Below are positions 1 through 11,498 of a DNA stretch of 64,000 bases, piece after piece. The notes beneath the pieces are model-generated. The model did no database searches. It had not been told where the DNA came from and worked only from the letters and a program-made list of their open reading frames with translations. The stretch comes from Cavenderia fasciculata (Eukaryota; Evosea; Eumycetozoa; Acytosteliales; Cavenderiaceae): positions 930,001-994,000 of the forward strand of contig NW_004457624.1 of assembly GCF_000203815.1 (NCBI RefSeq), read 5' to 3'. A program made the translations under genes and the position numbers. Positions within the stretch are counted from its first letter, which is position 1; every line of letters begins with the position of its first letter.

Positions 1-128
1 TCTCAAAGCTTATGTATATATATATATATTGACAAACCTTGATGGTTGGGCGGTTATTAATTGAGACTGGTGTCTCTAGCAATAATGAATGTCCTATCAT
101 TAAACAAGGATGGGAGACTACAACTATC

Positions 129-2530
129 ATGACGACAGAAACATTCAACTCTTCTGATAGCAACAAGATCGATAAGAATAGTCTTCTTTTTAAAAGTATC
201 TTAAACAACTATTATATACGAAGTAGCATGCTACCACATATACATAGACAATTGATTGGTAACAATGATCATTTGGCACTAAAGGAACATCAAATGATAT
301 CACTCGATGATTTCATACGACTACATCGTACTGATCTATTCATCAAACATTTTGACCAAGTCTATCAAACTATACAACCTAAAGAAAGGGAGTTTAGTTT
401 CAGTGGATCAGTATGTGCAATCATAGAATACAACCCTTCCGTCAATCCAATTATTAATCATCATATTCCTTCATATTCCTCTCTAGAACAAAACATTTGG
501 ATATATCCTTGGGATTATATTTAGAAATGGCAATGATATTGCATTAGAGTATTTGCTACAACGTTTTAAAGGACCTATTGATCGCTCACGAATTTTTTCC
601 TATGTTGTTTTACAACCATTCAAGAAGCATTCCGCAATTGCCATATATAGAGCTCTAATGCGTCATGATTATCATTTACCAATTGGTATATATTTTTTAT
701 GACTACTCAACATTTGTTGGGAATAGTCTCGCGCTGGCGGTCGGTGCTGGAGATTTGGCAATGTTTGATCAATTGTGCAAAGACTGTCTTGACCCAACTA
801 CCACAAGCCAACTTAATTATACTCACAAACCATTAAAAGCTTTAATCAAGAAACTAAATAGAAATACAAGTGGCTCCAAGAATCATAAATTATTTAATGA
901 TCAACAAACTTCACCACCAATCAATAATAATAATAATAATGAATCAAAATATGAAATATTATATTATATGGTTAAAAGGTTATTAGAGTATGGTTTAGAT
1001 TTTCGATACAAGTTGTTTTCCTGTGCATTGGAGGATTCAAACAATCAAGAGATATTGAAATGGATCAAAGACAGTCACGATAATATTCAAGATTTTAAAA
1101 GACAATGTCAATCGTTAAGTTCAGATATCAAACGATATGCAAACACAAATACTCTACGGCTGATAGAATTCGACCCCAACCCGTCCTTTTCCTTTTCCTT
1201 TGGATTGTATTTGGCGGACAACTATGACTTTTTATCGTATGTGCTGGGTATCCACGGTCACCGACACCTTTTCCACCTCCTCGATGATGTATTGTTACTT
1301 GGAAATTTGGAATGCACCAACTTGCTCATCGAATCAATCGCCACTCATGCAACTAAAGATGATAGTTTTACCATTTCCGGGGAGATTCACACATCGTTAA
1401 TGACATTGGATTTTGTCAAACGGTTGCTCAATATCAAGAATAATCAAGTCAATGGTTTAGATAAGTTGGTTGTATCCATTATTAAATTACAAAAACTAGA
1501 TATTTTGGAATATATTCTATTATCATCATCATATGCCATCTCAAATGATCCTGCCATACACCATACTTTTATCTTGGAATCTCTCAAAATAGACAATCCG
1601 ATATTTATCGAGATACTCCTCGATAAATTCTTTCCCCTGTCCACTGTATTTACAATTCCAAATAGTTTTGAAATGATCGATCCTCATCCACTTGGTTCTC
1701 TCTATTCAAAGGGTCATACAATCAAGTTTGCTTTGGGTTGCTATTCAATGTCACCAATTCCAAAATCCTCGATGACATTGATTATCAACCATCAATCAAT
1801 TCAAATCGTTCCCAGTTGGTTGGTTATTTTATCGTGTGTACACTTTCATGAAGATGACACTGATATTCAATTGTTGAAAGATGTTGTATCGAATTATAAT
1901 TTCAACAAAATTCAAGATGTATTAACAATTGCATGCGCCAAAGGTCTAATTCAAGTATTGGAATGTTTCCCAGCCTCTAAAATTTCTCTATTTTGTGATA
2001 AACTGATGCAAGAAGCAATCAAAAACAAACAATTCAAAGTGGCATGTTTTTTGGTCGATATTTTCATCCATCAAATACCTACATCACTATCCAATATGGG
2101 TGATTGGTTATTCATATTACATCATCTCAACCGAATTGAAGATGAAGGTGAATTTGAAATGTTGTGGAATCAATTGGTGTCGGTCACTACCCAATGGACG
2201 ATAGTATCAAATTGGTTACAGAAAAGGATATTTTTCGATCCACAAAAACAATATGCTTGTCGGACAATCGATAGAATCATCAAATACTATAGCTTATTTT
2301 ATAATGGTCCTGAAAAGGTGAAATATAAAATGAGACCACTGCAACTATACAGTCGTCTTTTTGAACCTTTATTGCAACCATTTCACGTTCATTATCTATT
2401 GACCAACCATAGAAACAATCCAATCATTGATTTCAAACATTTCGATTACTCTCAACATTTCGATGATTGTCTCAAATCGGGTTTTCTTCTTTTACCTTTT
2501 GATCAAAATGGTCACCAAAAAAATAAATAA
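129..2530 (+). pseudogene. Ankyrin-like repeat family protein, copy 1, with one frameshift
   Basis: Unrecognised dictyostelid family of long helical-repeat proteins. Exon 1 is 129-410; intron 411-486 (GTATGT...CTAG); exon 2 from 487. The chosen ATG at 129 gives MTTETFNSS, matching the start of the tandem copy downstream. The reading frame breaks at the run of six T at 693-698: dropping one T restores a reading frame continuous to the stop at 2530, and the paralogue is open at this point. Helical-hairpin segments of ankyrin character recur (for example MVKRLLEYG, NQEILKWIKDS, LDILEYILL, FIEILLDKFFP). There is no signal peptide or membrane segment. It is about 61% like the next gene by eye in conserved blocks (roughly judged, not calculated), with a shared C-terminal LFYNGPEKVKY block. 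It may be a pseudogene or a live gene with an assembly error; function unknown. Confidence 0.7.
693..698 (+). other. Homopolymer frameshift site in copy 1
   Basis: Six T in a row. The upstream frame runs into TGA at once, while the downstream frame is shifted by one base. Removing one T joins the two frames and preserves alignment with the paralogue at 3300-3370. No splice-site pair explains the shift. Confidence 0.7.
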
Positions 2531-2574
2531 ATAAAAAAAACACAAAACATAATCATTTTGCTCACTTTCTAGAT

Positions 2575-2655
2575 TATAGTTTATTTCTATCTATAATAGA
2601 AATAGTAGATATATATATATCTATTAATAGATATATATATATATATATTATGGAC
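2575..2655. repeat. AT-rich inverted repeat between the two paralogues
   Basis: Nested self-complementary AT tracts (TATATATCTATTAATAGATA and neighbours) lie between the stop of copy 1 and the start of copy 2. Such AT cruciform sequence is common in dictyostelid intergenic DNA; it could act as a terminator or simply be a simple repeat. Confidence 0.6.
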
Positions 2656-2764
2656 TGGAATAGTTGTTTATTCTTATATATATGACACACATCAGATGCC
2701 TCTTATTTATTCGATATCATTCATTTAGACAGCAACAACAACATATACTACTACTACTACTACT

Positions 2765-3533
2765 ATGAATGATCATCACAACAAGATCGATAATAATAGT
2801 CTTCTTTTTAAAAGTATATTAAACAACTATTATTTAAGAACAAAGATTTTTCAACATGTACAACATATACATGGACAATTGATTGGTAAATTTTATTATT
2901 TGGTCCTCAAAGAACATGAAATGACATCCTTGAATGACTATATACAATTAAATCGTACTGATCTATTCATCAAACATTTTGATAAAGTCTATCAAACTAT
3001 ACAATCTAATGGGATCAAATTCGATTTTAATCACTCTGTAAGAATATTATAGATTCTTTACTTTAATAACCATGCATCTTTAAACTAATAATAATACTCT
3101 TTTTTAATTTCACATTTAGAACAAAACATTTATACCTCTCTTGGAGACTATATTTAGAAATGATAATGACATTGTATTGGAGTATTTGTTGCAACGATTT
3201 AAAGGAGAATTGGACGCAGAAGAAATTCAAAGATTTGTTGTTAGTCTACAACACGAACATCCTAGAAAGTTTTCAATTGGAGTATATTGGGTTTTAATGC
3301 GCCACAAATATCATTTATTGGTTGGAGGTGTGGATGTTGCAACACGCTCAACGTTTGTTGATATGTTTCTCTCGATGACAATCTGGGTTGGTGATTTGGC
3401 ATTGTGTGATCAATTTTGCAAAGACTGTCCAGACTCTAACAACAGAATAATATCAGTCAGGATCTTCAAAACTATAATCGAGAGACTAAATAATGAACAA
3501 CTACTTGAAAGTTCACCAACCAATACCAACAAC

Positions 3534-3580
<47 letters not shown>

Positions 3581-5208
3581 ATCAAGATATAAAAAATTAT
3601 TTGATATGGTTAAAAAGTTATTAGAGTATGGTATAGATACAAGAGAAGAATTATTTCAAGATGCATTGGATGAATCTTACACCAACAATCAAGAGATATT
3701 GAAATGGATCAAAGACAGTTATGTTGAAAATGAAAATGATTTCTTTTGTTTCTGTCATTATAGATTATCTGAATTAAGTATCCAATGCAATGCAAAGACA
3801 GATACTCTACAACTGATTGAATACTATCCACCCCACAAAATACATATTTATCCATATACAGCAAAAAACATCGACTATATATCTTTTATGATCGGTATCA
3901 ATGAGCACCGACAACTTTTCAAACTCCTCACCAACACGTTGGATCATGGATATTTGGAATCTGCCAACTTGCTCATCGATCAGATTTATATGCTTGAAAA
4001 AGATCAGGTTGACATTGCCATTTCTGGGATCATTCACCCATCGATCATTTCATTGGATCTTGTCAAACGTTTGATGAGTCTAAAGTCTATTAAAGCCAAT
4101 TTAATTCAATTGGTTCAAACTATTATTCAATCACAAAAGACAGATATTTTAGAGTATATTCTATCATCATCATCGTCATACATTGATGAGATTGACTCTG
4201 TCGATCACAAGTCCAAACTCGATTTTATCAAGCATGCTCTGATTGTCGAGAATCCTCAACCCATCGAGATACTACTCGATAAATTCTTCCCTCAATCACA
4301 AGAACTATTTAAAATTTCACATCAATTTCTAAATTCAACCTAGACCTCTTTATTTTCTCTACTCTAAAGGTCACACAATCAAGTTTGAAAAGTTGAATCA
4401 ATTTGCACCAATGCCAATCGAATCTTTGAAATTGATTATCGACCATCAATCTATCCAATCCGTCCCTCCTTGTATCGCCGTGTTTTCATGTGTTTGTAAT
4501 TACCATGAAGATTACTCTTATCTGGTGGCCGATGTTGTGGAATTGCTCAAATCAAAAAAATACTTTTCAATGGATACATATTCATCAATGAGTGTTTTGT
4601 ATAGTGCATCCGAGAAAGGTCTGATCAATGTGTTGGACTGCTTCTCAGAGTCGGGTATTTGGTCATTAAACGACTCACTGATTCGAGTAGCAATCAGAAA
4701 CAAACAAATCAAAACTGCATGTTATTTGGTTGAAAGATACTTTGACTATTACTGGGCATATGGAAATCATGAAAGTTGGGTTAAAATATTAGGTAACGTC
4801 TTCTATATCGACGATGAAGATGAATTTCAAATGTTTTGGAATCTATTGTCTCCCATAACTACCAACTATTTGATAATCTCATCATTGATAAGAAGAATTA
4901 GCTCCGATAAAACTCTGTTAATTTCTAGAAAAATAGATAAAATTATAAAATATTATAGCTTATTTTATAATGGTCCTGAAAAGGTGAAATATGAAATGAA
5001 ACCACTGCAACTGAATAACACAGATCCGCTCAGTGACCATTGTTATTACTTTGATGAATTTGGACAATACAACATCCATTATCTATTGCGCAACTATCGA
5101 AACAATCCAATCATTGATTTCAAACATTTCAACTACCCTCAACATTTGAAAGAATTCCAAAGATGGGGTGTTCTTTTATCTGACACAAATTATCAATCAT
5201 TTAAATAA
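2765..5208 (+). pseudogene. Ankyrin-like repeat family protein, copy 2, with one frameshift
   Basis: Tandem paralogue of the gene at 129-2530. Exon 1 2765-3037 (91 codons), intron 3038-3119 in exactly the same position and phase as in copy 1, exon 2 from 3120. A poly-Asn tract coded by AAT repeats lies at about 3529-3578. The frame from 3120 ends at TAG 4341-4343, but the homologous protein continues in the +1 frame (PRPLYFLYSKGHTIKFEK...) to the stop at 5208. The +1 frame has a stop at 4330-4332, so the shift must lie within 4333-4343. No GT donor is available to make this an intron. The repeat units match copy 1: LVKRLMSLK, TDILEYILSSSS, PIEILLDKFFP, LFYNGPEKVKY. Function unknown; either a degraded copy or an indel in the assembly. 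Confidence 0.7.
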
Positions 5209-6290
5209 ATATAGAGCCTTTAAATTTAATTTTCTTTCCATCATTGATAATATATATTTTTATCACTGTTTGCCATATTTACTAATTAGTAGATAATTGA
5301 AAATGTAAATACATAATCGTATTAAACATATCTGTTGTCTATACAAGATGACATAAATTGAAATTGAATTGGATAATTATATCTGTCTATATCAACTGGA
5401 TATTACTTTTTCGTAATGGAAATAAAAAGTGGTGATTTAAATTTGACAAATAGGAAATTGATTTGTTGTACAAAGAGGATTAATATTCCAGCAATTTAAA
5501 ATTCAATCCAATAGATAAAAAAAATGAATGCAAGGATTTAGAAGAGTGTGTATGTCCAACTATTACTATTACTACTACTACGATGGATTGGAAATGAAAT
5601 GGTTGACTTGACCGATCCGGGTATTCATTTTAACTTTTAATGCAATTACAAACCACATAAGCATATACGGACGTAAACCAATTTTACCCTCTCACTAAAC
5701 AAGTCAGATTGCTAAAAGATACGTAAAGATTAAATGATGATTCATAATCTAAACCCAACCATTAATAGTTGTTTATATGATGATGGTTGTACAACCACCT
5801 ACATTCTGATTTAATCCTTTTCGAAAAGAGAGGTGTTAAAACATCAAAAACGGTGTGTGATCAAACACTCAATGCAATTAAATTGTTTGTGGTTGAAAAG
5901 AGATAGAGATACAGTTATTAATGATGATGAGGAGGAAAAGGGAGGAGAGGATAGGAGTGATTCATCAATTCAAAGGTGACGAGTTTGAAAAAAGAGGGAA
6001 GAAGATAGCGTCAACCCTCAAAGAGAGGATAGAGTGTGGTGCTAGAGGTATATAGCTCGGACAGATAATAATGCATTTACAATACTTTGGCAACTAAATC
6101 TCATCTATCAGTGGTTGTGGTGAATTTGTGGTGATTGTGGGAACCGCGGTAGTAGTAATAGCAAAAGATGTAGCTGGATGTGAGGAGGTGATACCTTACC
6201 TCGTTTGGAGAGAAAGAGAAAGAGAGAATTGGAATAACGAGTATTAAATGTATCATGTTTTTCATTCTATTTTTATGATGACATAATTAT

Positions 6291-6321
<31 letters not shown>

Positions 6322-7554
6322 AATAATATTCATATCCCATCAAATTATTATAATAATAATAATAACAATTCGAATTATCTCTCTCTTTAAACAAACTATT
6401 TTTGTAACCTTTTTGTTTTCTTTATACATTCTATCTTTATCATCCATCTCCCATATGCCATCATCATCAGATTTATAGAAATTCAATCAACCCACCCCAT
6501 CATATCATCATACCCAATCGAGAAATTAAGACCTACATACATTTATTTTAGGTATAAATAAATTGTAATTCCTGTTCCCGCCATCCTTAATATATACATA
6601 TATTCATTCATTACACTATCATTACATTTCATTACATCTCATTGTCCCCAACTAATCATTAGTTCAACAAAGAATAATAATAATAATAATAGCAGTAGTA
6701 ATTAATTTAATTTATTATTAGCAACAACAAATATCAACTCAGACATCGTCGATAATCACCAACCAACCATCCAAACGTTTCCAGATATAAATCTAAAAAA
6801 CACCATTTTCACAACAACAATAACAATACAATAACAACACTAGTATCAGTCAGGTAGGGATTGAATTTTGTTCCACAACAATCACAAAATTAAATTTTTA
6901 ATTAGAGATTACAAATAGATAATGATAAAAACATAAACATAATAGTAATAATAATTATAATTAATTTTATTCATCTATTTTAAAAATTCCATAGTATTAT
7001 TATTTCATCATTCCAACAACATAACTATAACATAAATAATAATAATCATGGTAAAATATCTATAATAATAACAATCAAACATTTATTATTAAAAATATTA
7101 TACCAACAAGCTATATTCTCCATTCCAACTATTTCAGCATCATATATGATCCAACAAATAGATACATAGACATAGACATTGAGAACAACCCAACAACAAC
7201 TCCCCATAAATTATTTATTATTATTATTATTATACTCCGGCATTTTCTTTTTTTTTTTTTTACCTTTTAATCCAATCCAATCCAATATACTATTCTATTA
7301 TATTCTCCTCTCTACAACAAAGTAAGAAAGATATTTAATTAAATCTTTCCATTGTTGTTTAGATTCTCTTCAACCCTAAAACACACAAACAATTAACCAA
7401 ACCCTAAATTTGAAAACAAAATAATCTGCTTTGGTTGTGTTGTCAAACAAGTTATAAGGTTTGAATATACATAACATACTCTATTATTATTTAAATTATT
7501 TAAATTTAATAATAGTCTTAAATTCTGAATAAGTTAAATCATTCATTCATCAAT
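5209..7554. other. Long intergenic region without a gene
   Basis: About 2.3 kb between the ankyrin-like genes and the FLZ-like gene. I find no ORF with coding character, no tRNA-like fold and no class I RNA motif. It holds AT microsatellites (6298-6320), ATT/AAT runs, and from 6650 a CAA/ATA-rich stretch ending in long CA/T-rich sequence typical of a dictyostelid promoter and leader. A purine-rich block (5925-6060, GAGGAGGAAAAGGGAGG and similar) is the most GC-rich part. Confidence 0.6.
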
Positions 7555-8253
7555 ATGGAATTTGAAAAGGAATATATTTATCTTCCAACAAGTTCTGCAA
7601 GTTCTTATTCATCGAGATCAAGAAGTATTCTGACAACTTCATCTTCATCGTCCATGGCTGCACCATCATCATCATCATCGTCATCATTGTCGTCGTTGGT
7701 ATCGTGTTTTATTTGCCAAAGGGTGATCAAAACCCCAACCATTTCAATTGAGGGTGCCATCCAAAAACAAGATTATTGTTCAATGAAATGTTATATTTCT
7801 TCATCTTCATCATCATTGAATCTACCAAAAGAACATAGTCCATGTTCCTCGGCCAACACTTCTACTTCATCATTGTCTTCTGTTTCCTCTTCCTCTTCAA
7901 TTGGTCTAAGTCAACAACACATTATGGTCTCTTCTTCTTCTTCTTCCAACTTATCTTCGTCCCCGTCTCCTTCAAATTATAATAACAAAATTAATAATAA
8001 TCAATATAATAATTTAAATAATTCAAATATTAATAATAATACAAATAATAATAATCATAATAATAATCAAATTCGACAAAATAATTTGGATGGAAATATC
8101 GTAAATGATAATAATTTAAATATAAATAATAATAATAACACTATAAATAATACAAATAATAATAAGAATACAAATAATCATCATCTTTCAACATTTTGGT
8201 TTAAAACGATAATTCCAAAGGCTAGATGGTTAAATCAAAAAATATCTACATAA
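7555..8253 (+). CDS. Ser/Asn-rich protein with FLZ-like zinc finger
   Basis: Single-exon 232-residue protein. After a Ser-rich start, residues about 43-80 carry CFICQRVIK ... DYCSMKCYI, a C-x2-C ... C-x3-C pattern that fits the FLZ treble-clef finger (plant FCS-like zinc fingers that bind SnRK1/AMPK-type kinases). The rest is poly-Ser then poly-Asn, ending with a short charged tail (WFKTIIPKARWLNQ). The family link rests only on the Cys spacing and the DYCS.KC block; another treble-clef family is possible. The gene converges on the HelF-like gene with only about 140 bases between them. The long AT-rich leader upstream suggests a large promoter region. Confidence 0.65.
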   Translation: MEFEKEYIYLPTSSASSYSSRSRSILTTSSSSSMAAPSSSSSSSLSSLVSCFICQRVIKTPTISIEGAIQKQDYCSMKCYISSSSSSLNLPKEHSPCSSANTSTSSLSSVSSSSSIGLSQQHIMVSSSSSSNLSSSPSPSNYNNKINNNQYNNLNNSNINNNTNNNNHNNNQIRQNNLDGNIVNDNNLNINNNNNTINNTNNNKNTNNHHLSTFWFKTIIPKARWLNQKIST

Positions 8254-8393
8254 TTCCACTCACACATACACACATCCCCATAGGCTTATTCTCTTTTCTT
8301 TCCCATTAATGGAAACAACCAAATACAAAATAATATTATATTTTTTATAATCTTTTTTTTCCAATTATTATTATTATTATTACTATGACTTTT

Positions 8394-8868
8394 TTAATTC
8401 ATTGATGCAATAATTTTATAAATAGTAAAACTTTCCATTACTTGTCTACAAACAGCTTCTCTTGATTCTTTTTTAGATGGAGCAGTTGCAGATTCTTGAT
8501 AGTTTGCAGTGGCCAATGATAGGATCGATTGGAATTTTGGTGAATTTACATTGCCTATACTAAACGTTTTAATTTGAAACCCTAAATCAAAGTCTGCCGA
8601 TTTACACTTTTGCACAATCTCTTCCAACTCTTTTTTATAGTAATAGGTATTATCGATGGAATGAGAAAGTGATTCTGGTATGACTCCAGTTCTAAGAAAT
8701 TCAATAGTCTCTTGAAGCAATTGTTCATGCATTAGGAATCTACGATAACTATGTCCCTCTATTGTTTTAATAATTGCTACAAATTCTGAATTTCTATGTC
8801 TTGCTCTACCACGACTTTGAATCAACTATAGAAAGAGAAGATAAATAAAATAGATATTAGTCTATTAA

Positions 8869-8934
<66 letters not shown>

Positions 8935-11174
8935 TTTTTTTTGTTTGATATTTTACAGCAGTAACAGTTGATGGAGCATCAATTCTAATAACTAAATTAC
9001 ATTCTGGTACATCTAAACCTTCTTCTAATACATTGGTAGTAACTACAACATTTGCTTTACCAGTTCTAAATGCTTCGACCACTTCTTTTTGTTTACTAGT
9101 TGACATTCCACCATCGGTATTTGATCCGTGTCCAACTACAGTCACACATTTGGTAAAAGAGTATCTCGTACTCTTGTTGGAAATGTTGTTTAATATTTCT
9201 CCAAGTTGGTGTGCTGAATCTCTAGTCTTTACAAATAAAATGGCTCTAAACTGGTCTTTGGAGGGATCGGCTTGATGGAGCGCATTATGCTCTTCCAAAA
9301 TCTCCAATGCCTTGTCAAGCTTGCATATATTGGTCGAGTTTTCATTGTCAGAGCTGTGAGTGATCGATTGAATCTGAAGGACAACCTCTTTTTTCACCTC
9401 TGGTGTGAGGAACTTGGCCTTTTCAGCCAATCGTATGCAATACTCTTTGATATTGGGTGGCATTTCCTTGTCCATATGAGACCCATACTTTAAAAACTCT
9501 ATACATTTGGCGACAAATAAATTGACAATTTGTGTCAAGTTGGCATTGAGTCCACCCTTTGACGACGACGATGTTGTTGATATGGTGTAGTCGTCAGTGT
9601 CTGGTTCTTCAGGATCGATGTCTTGATTTTCATATTGGTCTGCTTTTCCTGCATTGAATAGCTCCTCTAAACCGGCAGGTACGTTGATCTTGACCTGGAA
9701 CCGGTCTTTGACCCATTGAGTGAGTCGACTAATCAACGTGATCAAAAACTGTTCATTCTTGTTGACCGACAGCTCTTCGATTCGCATGTCTTTTTGGTTT
9801 TGGTGCTTTTTAATCTCTTGTACAGAGTGTGGCAGTGGTGTGACAATACGACACTGCGATACACGCGACATCACCTTGAGAGACAACAAGGTCGAGAAAA
9901 AGTCGGCTTTACCCGCGGGTGAAGCGGTCAAACCCATGATACGTGGTTGTAAAGATTTGCCGAGCTTGGTATAGTACTCTCGCAAGAGCACTGCGAATGG
10001 ATGGTCCTTGACAATATGGTGTGCTTCATCGACCACGATAATACAATAATCTGATAGATTCAAATGATCTTTTTGGATGAGATTAATAAACAGCGCACCG
10101 ATAATAACCAACACGTCATGTTTGGAGTCTAGTATAGTCGAGTTGGAATCACCGTGTAATCCAATGACATCCAACCCTGTCTCATCCTTGATCACCTTGG
10201 TTTGTTGGGTGACGAGTGGAATACGCTCGACTATAAACAACGCCTTTTTGGTTGGGTTGAGTCGCATCATCTCGGCGATTGCCAAGCATGCAATCAGTGT
10301 CTTTCCAAGACCTGTTGGCAGACAACATATACTGTTTCGTTCCATTGTATTGTGAAACATTTCAATTTGGTAGCCACGTGGATTGGATTTGGTGGGTGGG
10401 AGGGGAACCGACTTGACATTCGTAGGAAAGACAATGGGATTGGTGTTGACTGGACGCTTTCCAGATGACATTCTGTAGCTATTACCCCTCATACTCGGAT
10501 TCTCCGTCAATTGTAGCAGTTCAACTGCCAATGTAGCTTTCATCTTTTCGTCTAGATGTTCTCTCATTTTGTCTTTTGTCTTAAACATTGCGTCGTCTGC
10601 CACTTCAATATCGACGATACTCTGTTTGAGAGGAGAATAGAATTCAATCTTTCCATAGTCAAACAGACCAGTAGTTTGATTCAGCTTGATGTCATAGATG
10701 GGGTCGACCTCAAGACCATAATTACGGTTATGACCATGATTAAGATTAATATTAAGAGTATCCATGTTTTTGGTCACCACAGCTAGTTGGTTGTCATGAG
10801 AGGGAGACAGGTTTCGAGGTGGTGGTGCCATCAATCTCTTATGACCTCCTTTAGACAATTCAACCAAAGCAACAGTGGCAGCATGCTTTTCAGCATCCTT
10901 TTTATTATCCATCCATAATGAGTTGTATTGATGACCCTGTACTTTTACTTTACACTAAAGTAGAGAGATATATATAAATATATAATCATCAGAGAGTTGG
11001 TCAAAACAAGTACAAGTACTATTATAGTAATACTATATAGCTACTTTGTGAACATACCATAAACTTCTTTGCATGATCTTGACAGGTTGTTGTTACATCA
11101 TAGGTTGGTAGAGTAAGTTTATTCTTTTGACAATACTCTTGTAATGAGTTCTTTGCAGTATCACTGATATTCAT
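8394..11174 (-). CDS. helF: dsRNA-binding DExH helicase, HelF-like (Dicer-type helicase without RNase III)
   Basis: Exons on the minus strand: 11174-11058, 10954-8957, 8825-8394; 848 residues. The N-terminus (1-74) is a double-stranded RNA-binding domain that only appears once exons 1 and 2 are joined; a weaker second one may lie at about 125-190. Helicase motifs follow in order: CLPTGLGKT (Walker A, ~255), VVDEAHH (DEAH box, ~348), GLTASPAG (motif III), LFVKTRDSA (IV), TTNVLEEGLDVPECN (V), and QSRGRARH (VI), the last coded by exon 3. These motifs and the SRGRAR form are those of Dicer, RIG-I and dictyostelid RdRP helicases. No PAZ, RNase III or RdRP domain follows. The length and dsRBD-plus-helicase layout match D. 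discoideum HelF, a nuclear suppressor of RNAi. Intron 2 contains a long ATT repeat next to its donor. Confidence 0.85.
8870..8933. repeat. ATT microsatellite in helF intron 2
   Basis: About 21 ATT units lie inside the intron, ending against the T-rich tract just inside the splice donor on the minus strand. On the coding strand it reads as TAA repeats, so unspliced message would stop at once. Confidence 0.9.
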
Positions 11175-11498
11175 CACAATCTAGATACTAATAATAATAG
11201 AAATCATTGTTTCTTTGTTTTTTTTTTGATTGTTCAAAGAGTAATGAACAAAAATTAATATTGCGAATAGGGGGAAAAATCACATTTGAGCTTTTGGTTC
11301 AGACTGCAACTATTCATTCTAGTTAGATCCCATTTGCTTTTTTAATATATTATATCTACTTATACTTGTATCTTATTTATAAATATTGTATTATTATCAA
11401 TTCAGTGTACATACCCCAACCCCAACCAATCAAATCAGTCTATTTATATTTATATTTATTACAGAATCACTGACTCTTTGTTTAGTTTAGTGCAGTGA
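11175..11498. promoter_or_regulatory. Divergent promoter region, helF / Furry
   Basis: About 320 bases between divergent start codons. AT-rich with T tracts (11218-11227) and a TATATTATATC stretch; no specific operator recognised. Confidence 0.5.
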
